Shown here: piece after piece, positions 23,953 to 35,227 of the stretch
Numbering within the stretch: position 1 is the first letter of the stretch
Layout: each line of letters starts with the position of its first letter
From: Neltuma alba
Taxonomy: Eukaryota; Streptophyta; Magnoliopsida; Fabales; Fabaceae
DNA length: 64,000 nt
NCBI RefSeq assembly: GCF_004799145.2
Contig: NW_021635454.1
Coordinates: 211,322 to 275,321, forward strand
Direction: 5' to 3'
Notes under the pieces: generated by a model
What the model was told of the DNA's origin: nothing
Database searches by the model: none
The model's input: the letters and a program-made list of their open reading frames with translations, nothing else
Position numbers and translations under genes: made by a program

Positions 23953-24799
23953 TTTAACATCCTAAATTTTGGCTCATAGATACAAGTAATAGCATAAGGA
24001 AAGGATGATCACTAAGTCCAATGCAACGAAAGTCCCGAAGATCTCCCAGAAGGAAAAAGAGATTTTCCAAGGGCAAATGTGTAAAACAATAGTGTCAGGG
24101 ACTAAAGAATGACGAACTGGAAACAACTAAGGATCAGAGGTTATACCAGAAACTTGTAAGAGATAGTTTCGAAGGTTAGGCCTAAGAAGGGACCAAATTG
24201 CAAAAAAAAAGATTCCTAGGCCAAGTAGGGACCTAATTGTAAATAATAAAAGTTCTGGTCGGCTAATGCTCAGAGTTAGCAAAAAAGACCCAAATGACTT
24301 AGAAAAATTCTAGAAAGATGAGAATAGGAACCCAGAGCCGATATAAGGCTAGAAATGACGGAAATACCCTAAAGTCATTCTAGGGTTTTGGACAATTTGA
24401 GATAGTAACTTAAATTGAATTATTTAAGTTATGAGACAACCTCAAATAATCAGGAAAAACTGGGAAATAGTAGTTGAGGAATTTACATAGATTGTAAAAT
24501 TAATTCCATCCCCAGAAACTGACAAGGTTAGCTTCAATTAAATTTAAAGCCTATTTATACCCTATCTGGGGAAAGTCAAAATAGCTGTCCATAGTTTGAC
24601 TTTTGACCCGAGAAAAATTAGAGGAGTTTCCTGTGATGAAAGGGAAAGAATGAAACCTAGAGACAGATCAATGGAGTTACGAGTTGATAGAAAGAATTCA
24701 TAGAAGGTAACCCCAATTAAGTATTATTTAATAATATTTATGGAAAAAGGAGAAAGAAAATATCTAAAGACCATCCTGACAGCGCTGAGTCAACATGCT

Positions 24800-24882
24800 G
24801 AGTCACCAAATGCAATCATGACACCTATGAGTCATCATGCTGAGTCACCAAAAGCAATCATGACCCTTACGAGTCATTATGG
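24800..24882 (+). repeat. Two 42-bp tandem repeats with TGAGTCA-type motifs (D LTR U3)
   Basis: Units start at 24800 and 24842 and differ at a few positions. Each contains GAGTCACC and a second GAGTCAT. They lie about 600 bp upstream of the TATA box at 25467 and match the 42-bp repeats at 61097-61215 (reverse complement). Confidence 0.85.
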
Positions 24883-25466
24883 ATAGCATAAAAATTAGAA
24901 CGCAGTACAAGAATATTTTAGACAGTCCTTTGTCTACCTGTTATAGTGAAATCTCTACTGTGGACTCAATAAGGTTAAGTAGCCTGTCAGTAGAGCTAAT
25001 TATTTTCATCTATGCTTCTCTAAGATAGCACCATATATGTACTTAATTAAGATGAGAAAATGATGCTAGAACATGTCCAAGTGGTACCGGGTCAGTCAGG
25101 ACTCAAAAAAAGTACTCGATATGATGCAGAATGGCAAAATAGGTAGAGGAATGCCTAAGGGATATATTTTGCACGAATTTTATATTAATTTCCTTCCTAT
25201 TTTAATGCCAAAATGATGAAGGAATATGGAAGAGACAAGTGTACGGTTAGATGGAAAAAGAAGGTATTACGTGTACAGTTGGATGCAAGACATGTGTGCG
25301 GTTGGATTAAAGACATGTGGCTTGATGATGTAAGCATGATGTCTTCAAGATGAGGTAAGTGTAATGTCATAGGACACATGTCATCACAAGATAAAAAGAG
25401 AAAATGGACGGTCTAGATCAAGCCACATGTTTTTAAGATCAACGACTGAGATTCAGTCTTGTTTTC

Positions 25467-25474
25467 TATAAATA
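25467..25474 (+). promoter_or_regulatory. LTR TATA box (D family)
   Basis: TATAAATA followed by CCCC, with a purine-rich GAGAGAGAAAGA stretch and a donor-like GTATGT about 80 and 145 bp downstream, as in the related LTRs. Confidence 0.72.
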
Positions 25475-25908
25475 CCCCTCCCCTCCCTATCATTTCATCC
25501 AAGCACAAGGAACCCATGGGGAAGCTCTTGCAAAATAGTTTCTAGAGAGAGAAAGAAGAGGGAGAAAGAAAGACCAAGTGGTCTCAATCCAGATCAAGCT
25601 CTGAAACAAGGTATGTGTGCCATTTTTGATGTAGTTTTCGCTACCCTTATTGTTGTTAAGCCTGGTTATGGATTTTAATGGTTTTTGGGAGCTTGAAACC
25701 CTTAGAGGGCATGCTGTACCAAATTGATAAGATTAGGGAAAGATGAAATAGATGTTAGAAACATGTTTAAAGGCTTGGAAACAACAAGAATCAAGTGGTT
25801 TTGTGTTGATTTTGCAAGAAATCCAACTTTCCCTTAGTTTGTGATTTTATTCAGCCTTGACTATTATGAATGGTTAGGATTGGATTGTTTTGAGCTTGGA
25901 AATAGATT

Positions 25909-26395
25909 CTACATGCAAATATATGTGGGATTTGGTTGCTTCATGCTTTCATACATGTTGAAATGCACAAAATGATCACCTACACTCATAGTGATAGAAC
26001 CTTCCTTCATTTTAATTTTAGTATTAGCGGTTCTCATGAAAGGTCTACCTAGGATTAATGCACCTTCATTCATGATTTCCTTAGATATATCTAAAACATA
26101 GAAATCTGCAAGAATAAACAAGTCCTTAACCTTTACTAACAAATCCTCAAGCACCCCATATGGATATCTAACGATGTGGTCTGCTAATTGCAACATAACA
26201 TTAGTGGGCTTAAGAGTAGTGATACCTAGGGACTCATAGACTGACTTAGGCATCATATTAATAGCATCTCCTAGGTCTAGTAAGGCTTTCGGAATAGTGG
26301 TCCTTCCTATAGTGCAAGGTATGGTAAAACTCCCTAGGTCTTGACATTTAACTGGCCATTGGGGCTTAAAAAGTGCATTAACATTGGAGGGTAGT
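25909..26395 (-). pseudogene. Aspartic protease of a second Athila-type fragment
   Basis: Blocks run as in Athila protease: PVKCQDLGSFTIPCTIGRT, active site ALLDLGDAINMMP (the D-x-G triad is kept), LQLADHIVRYPYGVLEDLL, DFYVLDI and LILGRPFMRTANTKIKM. A stop upstream (EMV*) separates it from the gag linker. The C-terminal end runs into the D LTR junction near 25915, so the polymerase is lost. It is better preserved than the copy at 17617-18000 and belongs to a separate insertion, since two protease genes occur in the same orientation. Confidence 0.9.
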
Positions 26396-27640
26396 TAGAC
26401 CATCTCATTAGGCTTGAACTTGTTTTTATAATAAAACATATCCCTCAAAATTTTAACATATTTAGGTTGAGAGGCCAACGCAAGTAAAGGTACATTAACT
26501 TCCAATTTGCTAAACAACTCAAACAATTCATCATCTTTCTTTTTAAAATTAGCTTTTTTCATGCCTTGAAGATAAGAATGTGGAAAGGGGAGTTCATGAA
26601 GATTTACCTCATTGCTTTTTTTGTAAGCGGTTTCTTGAGTGTGAGGTTGACTTTCCTTAGTAGCTCCAACATCCTCTTTATCATTCACAAGCGTAGTGGC
26701 CTTCTTCTTTAAGATGCTTTTCTCTTTCATACTTTCAGATGAAGGTACAGCTGTAAGGGTTGGCTCCTTGAGGTGTAAACTTTTATCAAAATCGACTCCT
26801 ACATATTCATCTTCACTTTCCTCATCTTTCTCCCCAACTAGCTTGCCACTTCTTAAGCTTATGGCATTTAGGCTCTTAGGATTAATTACAATGTTGGATG
26901 GTAAATTTCCTTTCCTAGCATCTTTCTCACTTTTAGAACTTACTATTTGAGTAACATAAGCTTAGAGATTGTTGTTTTTGACCTCAAGTTGCTCTACTTT
27001 GTCACATAGCTTGCTCATTATCTTTAATAAAGTGTGCTCTCTATTTGGTTTTTGAATTGGGATCTCTCTTGTTGTTGATGGTCCTACATAATTTCCCATA
27101 GAGGCATTCCTAAACTGTCCTTGAGAATTTCCAGCACCTCTATACGTATTTTCCTTACCTTGACCACCTTGAAATCCTCTATTATCATTGCCACTTCACT
27201 TAGGTGTGAAGTCTCCTCTTCACCCATTATTGTAAGTGTTTTAAGAGAATTGGTTGGGTCTTTAGAGGTTCATGGCAGCTACATCTCTTGACTCAATCAT
27301 GGAGGGATAATTAAGAGTAGTGTGCATAGGACTAGCACACACATCATAAGTGGTAGGAACAAGAGCTTGAGTCATGGGGGTAGAGTGTAGAGCTTTAACT
27401 TGGTGGTTTTGTTGAGTTTGCATGGCCTTTTGCATACAGACTATTTGATCACTTAGAATGGCCAACTTATTCAGAATTTCATCAGTTTGCCAAGCCCCTA
27501 CTCCATGTACTTGAGCAGTATCTCTAACTCTAAATTGTTGATTATTGCAGTCATCTTCTCTAACAAATCCCAAGCACCTGGAGAAGTCAAATCAATTAAA
27601 GAACCACTAGCAGCAACATCAATGGTGGACTTTTGATGAT
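26395..27640 (-). pseudogene. gag: gag (C-terminal two thirds) of a second Athila-type fragment
   Basis: From right to left: the capsid C-terminus STIDVAASGSLIDLTSPGAW (27645-27550 region), the basic linker and a Gln-rich stretch (27573-27262), the Athila-specific NTYNNG motif region with stops (about 27245-27200), a Gly- and Asn-rich stretch, VINPKSLNAISLRSGK near 26890-26845, an acidic linker, and LHELPFPHSYLQGMKK before protease. Several stops and at least one frame change occur. Upstream gag and the leader are missing: at about 27640 the sequence changes to a plus-strand Athila LTR. Confidence 0.88.
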
Positions 27641-29723
27641 CCAGCATCAAGGGAAGCTGGTTCTGCCTATATTCGTCGCGACCAAATATGGTATTCGCCA
27701 CGACTAATATTCGTCTTGATGGAAACACTGTCACTTATTCATACGGTGTCATTTTTAAGTTAGTCGCGGCCAACATATTAATTAGTCGTGACGAAACTCA
27801 AAATTTCCAGATTTAAATTCTAGAACACATGCCAGTTGGGGATTCCAGATTTCTCCCCTTTTGGCTTCGTTTTCTCCATCTAGCGCTCTCCCACTTCATC
27901 CCTCTTCACCCCCTACCATCTCCCATTATCATTTCATCATTTCTACTCCAATTCTTCCATTTCCACTGATTATTCTCCTCTATTTCCCTTTAGATCATTA
28001 CTGCTGTGGCCATGGAAGTTGTAGAGCTTGGTGAAGCTGTGATTTCAATCATGAGAGGCTAGATCTTCATTTCTTGGTGTTCAATAAAGCCAATTTGAGT
28101 TCTTGGAGCTGCAATTGGGAGTTTCTCCTACCTTAATCTTAGTTTCACTCTCTACATTCATAAATTGTAGTTTCTATGGTCTAGATCCATGATTTGTGAT
28201 TGTAAAGAGGTGTAATCTGGTTGTTTTACATTGAGACTCAAATTTGGATTGTATTCTGCAATCTAACTGATTAGTTGAATTGATATTTTCTTCTGTTATA
28301 TTGATTCTTTCTTCTCAAGTGTTTGAATCTCTTGATTGGCTCGTTAAGATGCTAGCATTGTTAATTAAGAGAGTTAAATACCTTATGCAAAACATAATCC
28401 ATATTAGACATTTAGGTGAGTTTGATGATTTAGGGTTCTAGCTCATTGAATTCATTGTTTGTAGAAGGTCTTCACAAACTGAGTCTAGTAAAGGAACTGA
28501 ACTCAATGAATAGAGGAACTAGGATGATTGGTGTAACATCCCAAAATTTCTAATCTAGAAATAGGGAAATATGTCATACCCTGATATCTTTAGTATGATT
28601 AATGAAAGATTTAGGGTTGACCAAGGCCAGGTGAGATAAAAGATAGATAAACAGCACAACAATTGAAGTGAGAATTGAAAAAGGACCAAATTGTCATTTT
28701 TAAAATGATTGGTCTACAAAGTGCATTATCGTAATTAGTGTCCATAAATCCTAAAAATTTCTAGTAAATCATGGAAAATAGAAGTAATGCCATAGAACAG
28801 TATTTGAGGTCTAGAAAGTAAATACAGGTTGAAAATAATTTATGAAAAAATTATTTTAATTATTAATATTCTGGCTAAATTAAGAAAAATTAGCCAATAT
28901 TAATTATTAAAAATATCTAGAGACCTCAAAAAATCATGAAAATTTAAAGGAAATTCATTTAGGAATTATGGAAATTTATAAAATTAATTCCAACCCTAAA
29001 TGATGAGGAGGTTAGCTTTAATTGAATTTAGAGCTTAATTAATATTGGTAGATTGTTTATTTTTACAGAAACGGCAATTTAAGGAGTTATACAGGGAGAA
29101 AATTTATGAAATTAATAAGGGAAGTTCCCTTTACTCAGATATAATTAATGGTGAGCTGATATAAGAATTTTGAGATACTAGAATTTTTCGGCTATCAGAT
29201 AAAATAAACCAGTACTATATTAAGACTCAGTGGACTATCAGGATAACAGGGGTGATAAAATTTCCTAGAGATTGCCAAGGACACATGTCACGCCCAAATT
29301 GGCCAAGAAAAAGAAAAAGAAAAGAAAAAAAAAGAAAATAATAAATTAAATTAGATTAAAATCTAATTAGGAATAAGTAAGATGATTAAGGTTTAAGCCG
29401 TCTTCCATAAGATCTTGACACATGGCAAACATAGTTCATTGGATGGCTAGTATTTAACCACCTAACTTTGAAAAGTCAAAAGTTTCTAGAAGGGCAATTA
29501 GCTAAGTTAATCAAGGAATTAAGAGAGTTAACCTTGATTAAGGCCTAATTAATCTTAATGGATAAGAAGAGATGACATAAGCCCTAATGACTCATCATCC
29601 AGGTGTCAACATACTAAGCTACAGAGCCTAAGATTTGTACATGTAGAAAGAGGTAAAAATTAGAGGGCTAAGATTAAGTCTTATGCAAGAAGGGCATATG
29701 TGGAATTGGTGAAATATGAAGCC

Positions 29724-29731
29724 TATAAATA
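29724..29731 (+). promoter_or_regulatory. LTR TATA box (C family)
   Basis: TATAAATA followed by a C run, 121 bp upstream of the donor-like site. The B insertion at 29943 separates this promoter from the rest of the LTR. Confidence 0.72.
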
Positions 29732-29942
29732 CCCCCCACATGTTCATTTTATGCAAGACCTTTCAAGTAGGAAACCTCTTACAAATTTTCGTGTAGAGAG
29801 AGAAAGAGAAGAATTATAGTGAGAGAAAGTCATTTGGAAGCAAGGTAAGCCTCTACAACTCTTCCATTTCAAGTTATAATGATGGTATGTTAGTTTTAGG
29901 CTATTTTAATAATGATAGAAAGTCATTTTTCTAAGGGGAAGT

Positions 29943-32881
29943 TGTAACATCCAGACTTTTGGGCCTAGAAGCATCAAAAATAGCCTGAGTTGGATACACT
30001 ACCAGACCCTTTTTGAGCAGAAGTCCCAAAGATGAGAAAGGAAGTCAAAGCAGTTTCAGGGACTAAACTGCAAAGTAAAAGTTTTTCAGGGGCTTCAGTA
30101 TAATCAAGGTCAGAGACTCCAGTAAAGTCTCGAAGGCCTAGAGAGAGAAGAGAGACTAAATATAGGCCAAAGGTTAAGTTAGAAGCCTCAAAGAGAGGAT
30201 TATATGAAGTTAAGTCCAAGCAGGTACTAAACTGTAAATGCAAAAAGTTATGACCAGCAAGGGCAAAAATGGAAGAGTGTACAGAAAATTCCAAAAAAAT
30301 CCCAGAAAATGGGAAATAAAATTCTAAGACTCTTCTATGAAGAGAAAAGATGAAAATACCCCTGAGATAGTTTAAATGCAATTTATGAGGTTGTGGCTAG
30401 TAAAAAGTACACTGTTTGAGGTAATTATTTAAAATAGCAAGAGAACCTCAAAAATGTACATAAAAATGAGGTTAATTGGTTGAAAGGTTATACTAATTTA
30501 TAAAATTAGTCCCGCAACCAAAAGGCCAATGGAATGGCTTTAATAAATTAAAGAGCAGATTATACCGATAAAAGGGTATTTAGTAAATGACTTTTATACA
30601 AGGCTTAAAGGAAGTGTTATGGCCTAAGAAAATTCATAGATACTCTCTAGAATGAAGGAGAATTTATGGAGTAGACAGAAGAATTTTTTGAACCCCGGAA
30701 GGCCATAAAGAAAGTCAGAGAAATGTGGGCCAAGTAAAATAGGAGGAAACTTAAGGGCTAAGTTTAGCTCCGACGGTTATGATCTTATCTCCCTTCTCCT
30801 TCACCATTTTCACGACATGTGGCCTCTTCTAGAAGCATGATGCAAGGATGATGTAATAAGGTGATGCAATGATGATGCAAAAGTCCACTTGAACTTCCAA
30901 AATTGCCCTTACTCCTTCTAGCTACCAAGGGCATTTTGGTCCATTCAAGCTAACTTTTTGATAATAAATAGGCACTCTTCTCCCCCCCAATTTGGCTAAG
31001 CTGATGAACACTAGGGAAACTCTGCTGCCCTTGCATCTAGAGAGAGAAAGAGCTATTTCTAGTTAGAGAAAGTCCTCCTAAGTTCAAGCTTCAAGATCAA
31101 GGTATGTGGTGGTTGTAGCATCTAATTTGATACCCATTTTGAATTAGTTACTGTGCATATCTGATTCTGAAATTTGCATGCTTATAGTACACTCTGTAAG
31201 CTTTAAATACATGGGTAGAACACTTTATTTGGGTATGTGTACGATTTATGGTGATTTTTCAAAGTTAGGGTTTGAAATCTGGAAATAGTGTTGAACTTTT
31301 GGAAGAGTTTTGAGTTCCGTACAATTACGGTACTGTTCGGCATAGAATTGGTTCTTGAAACTATTTTTCTTTAAATTTAACTTAAGGAGCTTTCAATGAG
31401 ACTTGGAAGCACTCAATTTGGATTTTTCTAGATTTAATTATGAATTTTCAAAGTTGAGTGAAAATTCTGGAGTTTCTGCGTGAACAGTACCCGTGAACTA
31501 AAATTTCCAGATTTGGTATTCTTGAATCTAAATCCATCTAAAGTGGTCCTAATTGATAGGAAATGGATCTTAAAGATGGGAAATGATGAGATTTATATTA
31601 AAAAAGCTAGAAAGAAAACCCTAAGAGCAAAAGAAAGGGGTTGAGGTTCAAGAGAGCTAGTCTTGAACTTTATGTAATCAAGTGGTCCTAATAGATTGTA
31701 TGATCAATGTGACTATATTTAGGACCTTTGAAACATCCAAGAGGACATTTGATGATGTTGACCGAATGCCCACATGGTTGGAAAGTCAAAGGAGTCAAAG
31801 GAAAAGTAAGAGGAAAGCTTAAGGTGCAAGGTAGTGAACTTACCTATTATCATTGCTTGATGTGGTATGCTTGTGTGTTGCTGTATACATGTTATTTGCA
31901 TGTTGTTGTGACATGTTTTAGCTGTTGTAATTGCTATTCATGACGAGTAGATTATGTTTCCATGGCCATGCATCAAGAAGTTAGCTTTGAGCATGCTAGT
32001 ATGTCACTAATTAACAAGAGAATAAACAAGTTGCGAGTAGTGCATGAGCATCCATCTAGCATGATTAATATGGTATTGTTTGCTACTGAGATTCCCCCAA
32101 ATCTCACCCCTTCATAACCAACCATTTAGGTCAATCAATGATGGGCACTAATGGCATGAGAAGCAAGGAGGATAAGTGGAGAATTATTGATGCTAATGAT
32201 TGATACTAATATTCAATGTATAATTCTCCTATGTTATAATTATGTTGTGAATGCCATGTATTTAATTATAAAGCTTATGGCATGTATAGAAATGTATGAG
32301 CATGAATGGGAAAAAGTAAGCCCATGTTAGGTATGCCAAAGAAATAAAAAGAATTAAAGTAAAGAGATGTTAAGGGATAAAACGTAGGTCATGGAGCAGT
32401 TAGTTTCGAGCTTCAGTTCGACCTATCATATGACTTAGTTAAACTATGAAATTTGGTATACTTATAGTACACATCCCAAGCTTTAAAATGAGTGGTAAAT
32501 CACCTCATTTGGATGTGTATACGAAGATATATGAATTTTCAAAGTTAAGGCGGAGAATCTGGAAAGTCCAGATTTTACCAAACGAATAGTAATCTTAATC
32601 CAAACAAATGTACGTTTTCAGTGAGGGTGAGTTCAGTTGAATATTTTTCTCTTAAAGAGTATTGAAAGAGCTTTCTGTAGAATTTTGGAACACCTCCATA
32701 CGATTTTTCTAGAATTAATTATGATTTTTCAAAGTTGGACCTGTAATCTGAAAACTGGACAGTGAACAGTAATTTTCTGAAAATTAACGTCCAAATTGAA
32801 ATTTTTAAGTGTAAGACCATCTAACATGGTCTGGAATGGTTCTAAATGAATGCTAAGGTACTATATAAGTAAGGTGTGACA
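29943..32881 (+). mobile_element. B-family solo LTR inserted in the C solo LTR, duplication AAGT
   Basis: It starts TGTAACATCC and ends GTAAGGTGTGACA, 2939 bp. The uninterrupted target can be read on the other strand at about 10696-10719 in the first C LTR, which shows that AAGT (29939-29942 and 32882-32885) is duplicated; a fifth base may have been lost on the right. It serves as the reference copy of family B. The TATA-like TAATAAATA is at 30963 and the donor-like AAG|GTATGT at 31099-31107. Minus-strand frame 29974-30381 and other short frames here have no recognisable domain. Confidence 0.9.
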
Positions 32882-34535
32882 AAGTGCTGCCCAAATTTCT
32901 CAAAATGGATAGGAAGGGTTTAGGTTGTGTATGGTTAAGATTAAGCATGGTTAAAGGTTAAGGATTAGGTGATTACATGTTCGTTTTGTTAAAAATCCTT
33001 TTCCCTGTTACTATATATATGGTTCGGCCAAGTCAAGTTCAATGGGAAGGGATTGGATTTTCATAAAACTAATATGATAAATGGATTCTACATGAAAAAT
33101 TATGTAGGAAAAGCCCAAGAAAGTTCAAGAATCAAAGCTAGAAAAATAAACCCTAAAAACCAAGAAAAAGGGGTTTAAGGGGTTATGTTAAGTTGTGAAG
33201 TTACAATGATACTTAATGTTGTGTCATTGGTTGCCTAATAGGCTATACACGACAAAGGGGCAAAGATCTAGTCAAAAAGAAAGAGTTCAAAAGGAAGGAA
33301 AGCATTCAAGGTAGCTTTTGCAATTCATTATATTAGAGTGTCACCTTACTTTGTATGATTATGGCTATGTGTTTTGCTAACCTGTTATGCTATGAGGTCG
33401 ATGAGAATATTATGTTATATGATGTTGCCTCCATGCAAATTATGCCTTGGCTTATGCTATGTTGAGTGCCATGAATGTTTATGATGATATGTCCTTGCCA
33501 TAGCATGAACATAAAGTTAAAGTTTGTATGCATGTAGCTTGATTTACAATGTATTGTGTGACCTTGATAATGTATGCAATTGCTACTAAGATTCTCCAAG
33601 AATCTTACCCCAATATTTAAACAAACTCTAGGGCCTTCAACATCCAAGGGTAACGGAAAGGTGTTGGCTCTTACTTGAAGAGGTAGTAAGCCATAGTAAC
33701 TTTATATGGCTTTGAACCTTTCTATTTAGAGGAATGTAATATGAAGCATGCTTTAAGTTTCCAATAGTATGATTAAGGCTAGAGGTATACAAGCATGAGT
33801 AGAATAGTCCAAGCATGATTAGAAATAGCTAATATAGCTAAGGAGAGTATGCTATGATGTTAAGTGGTCAATTAAGTTAAGTTACCCTTCCAAAGAGGGT
33901 AAAAAGTCAACTAAAAGGGATTAAAGTTTGACCAATGACCATTTGAGTAAACGAGTGAGCTAGGTTTTGAAATTTGGTGAGCAAAGAGATCTTATTTTTC
34001 TCTTTAAAATGAGGGGTAGTTTGCCTGATTCTGATAATCGAGCAGAAAGTTATGCCTTTCCAAAGTTAGGCAAAAATAAAGTAAAAATCCGAAAATGACC
34101 AAATAAACAGTAACTTTTTCAAAGAAAATTGGGCTTGAATTTCAAGGCAATCAGTCTAGAAACTATTTTTTCTCAAAATTTTATCCAAAGAGCTTTCCAT
34201 AAAACTTGGAATCACTCCATTTTGATTTTTTTACAATTAGTTATGAATTTTCAAAGTTGTCATATTTTAGGGTGACAATGAATAGTAACCCGTAAATGAA
34301 AATTTTCAAACTTGATTTTTTATAACTTGTAGTCTTCAAAAGTGATTCCAAATGCTTCCACAAGATAAGTTATTTGGTATAAATATAAGGTGTTACAATT
34401 GGTAGACTTGACCATCAAGGATAATTCATACATTGCATTCACTTCATTCATTAAAATACAAAAATTACATAGAGTTTAGATAGTTGTACTTAGGTTTTGA
34501 TATAATCACTGGTTACATACATACTTGGTTAAATT

Positions 34536-35227
34536 GAATTTTCATAGGCCACAACACTCCCTTTAAGCCTTGCATAAAAATCCATTTACTAAAATACCCT
34601 TTTATCGGCATAATCAGCTTTTTAATTTATTAAAGCCATTCCACTGGCCTTTTGGTTGCAGGACTAATTTTATAAATTAGTACAAACTTTCAAACATTTA
34701 ATCTCATTTTTGTATACATTTTTGAGGTCTTTTGCTATTTTAAATAATTACCTCAAACGGTATACTTTTTACCGGCCATAACCTCATAAATTCTATTTAA
34801 GTTGCCTCAAGGGTATTTTCATCTTTTCTATTAACAGAAGAGCCTTAGAATATTATTTCCCATCTTCTAGGATTTTCTTGGAATTCTTTGTATACTCTTC
34901 CATTTTTACCCCTGCTGGTCGTAACTTTCAGAATTTACGCTTTAGTCCCTGCTTGGACTTAACCTCATACAATCCTCTCTTTGAGGTTTCTAGCTTAACC
35001 CTTGGCCTGTAACTAGCCTCTTTTCTCTTTTTGGGCTTTCGAGACTTTACTGGAACCTCTAACTTGATTATAATTAAGCCCCTGAAAACTTTTACTTTGT
35101 AGTTTAGTCCCTGAAACTTCTTTGACTTCCTTTCTCATCTTTAGGACTTTTGCTCAAAAGGGGTCTAGTAGCCTATCCAATTCAAGCTATTTCTAGTACT
35201 TCTAGGCCTAAAAGTTTGGATGTTACA
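34536..35227 (-). mobile_element. Truncated B-family LTR, minus strand
   Basis: This is the reverse complement of about 29943-30640 of the B solo LTR and ends exactly at the LTR terminus ...GGATGTTACA at 35227. The remaining two thirds of the LTR are absent at the left boundary. Its last A plus the following TG create the ATG of the ORF that follows. Confidence 0.85.

Larger units (their letters stand above)
23953..25915 (+). mobile_element. D-family chromovirus LTR, 3' end truncated
   Basis: It begins TTTAACATCCTAAATTTTGG, a decayed form of the shared TGTAACATCC start. It carries 42-bp repeats at 24800-24882, a TATA box at 25467 and a donor-like AAG|GTATGT at 25608-25616. From 24760 to 25610 it matches 60328-61240 of the solo LTR at 58552 (opposite strand). 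It is cut near 25915, where Athila protease coding sequence on the other strand begins, so about 1.3 kb of U5 is missing and no duplication can be checked. Confidence 0.78.
28532..34397 (+). mobile_element. C-family solo LTR, TSD ATTGG, split by a B solo LTR
   Basis: It starts TGTAACATCC at 28532, ends GGTGTTACA at 34397, and is flanked by perfect ATTGG duplications (28527-28531 and 34398-34402). It is the plus-strand counterpart of 9234-12419. Without the B insert it is about 2.93 kb. It keeps a TATA box at 29724, the purine stretch GAGAGAGAAAGAG and the donor-like AAG|GTAAGC at 29842-29850. No internal coding region is present. Confidence 0.92.
27641..34535 (+). mobile_element. 5' LTR of the plus-strand Athila-type element, both ends incomplete, split by C solo LTR
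   Basis: The segment 27641-28531 continues at 34403-34535 across the C solo LTR and its ATTGG duplication. It carries the TCGTCGCGACC and AGTCGTGACGAA motifs near its left end, also seen in altered form at 37550-37640. The left end abuts Athila gag on the other strand and the right end is cut near 34535, where a B LTR fragment begins. Confidence 0.65.
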
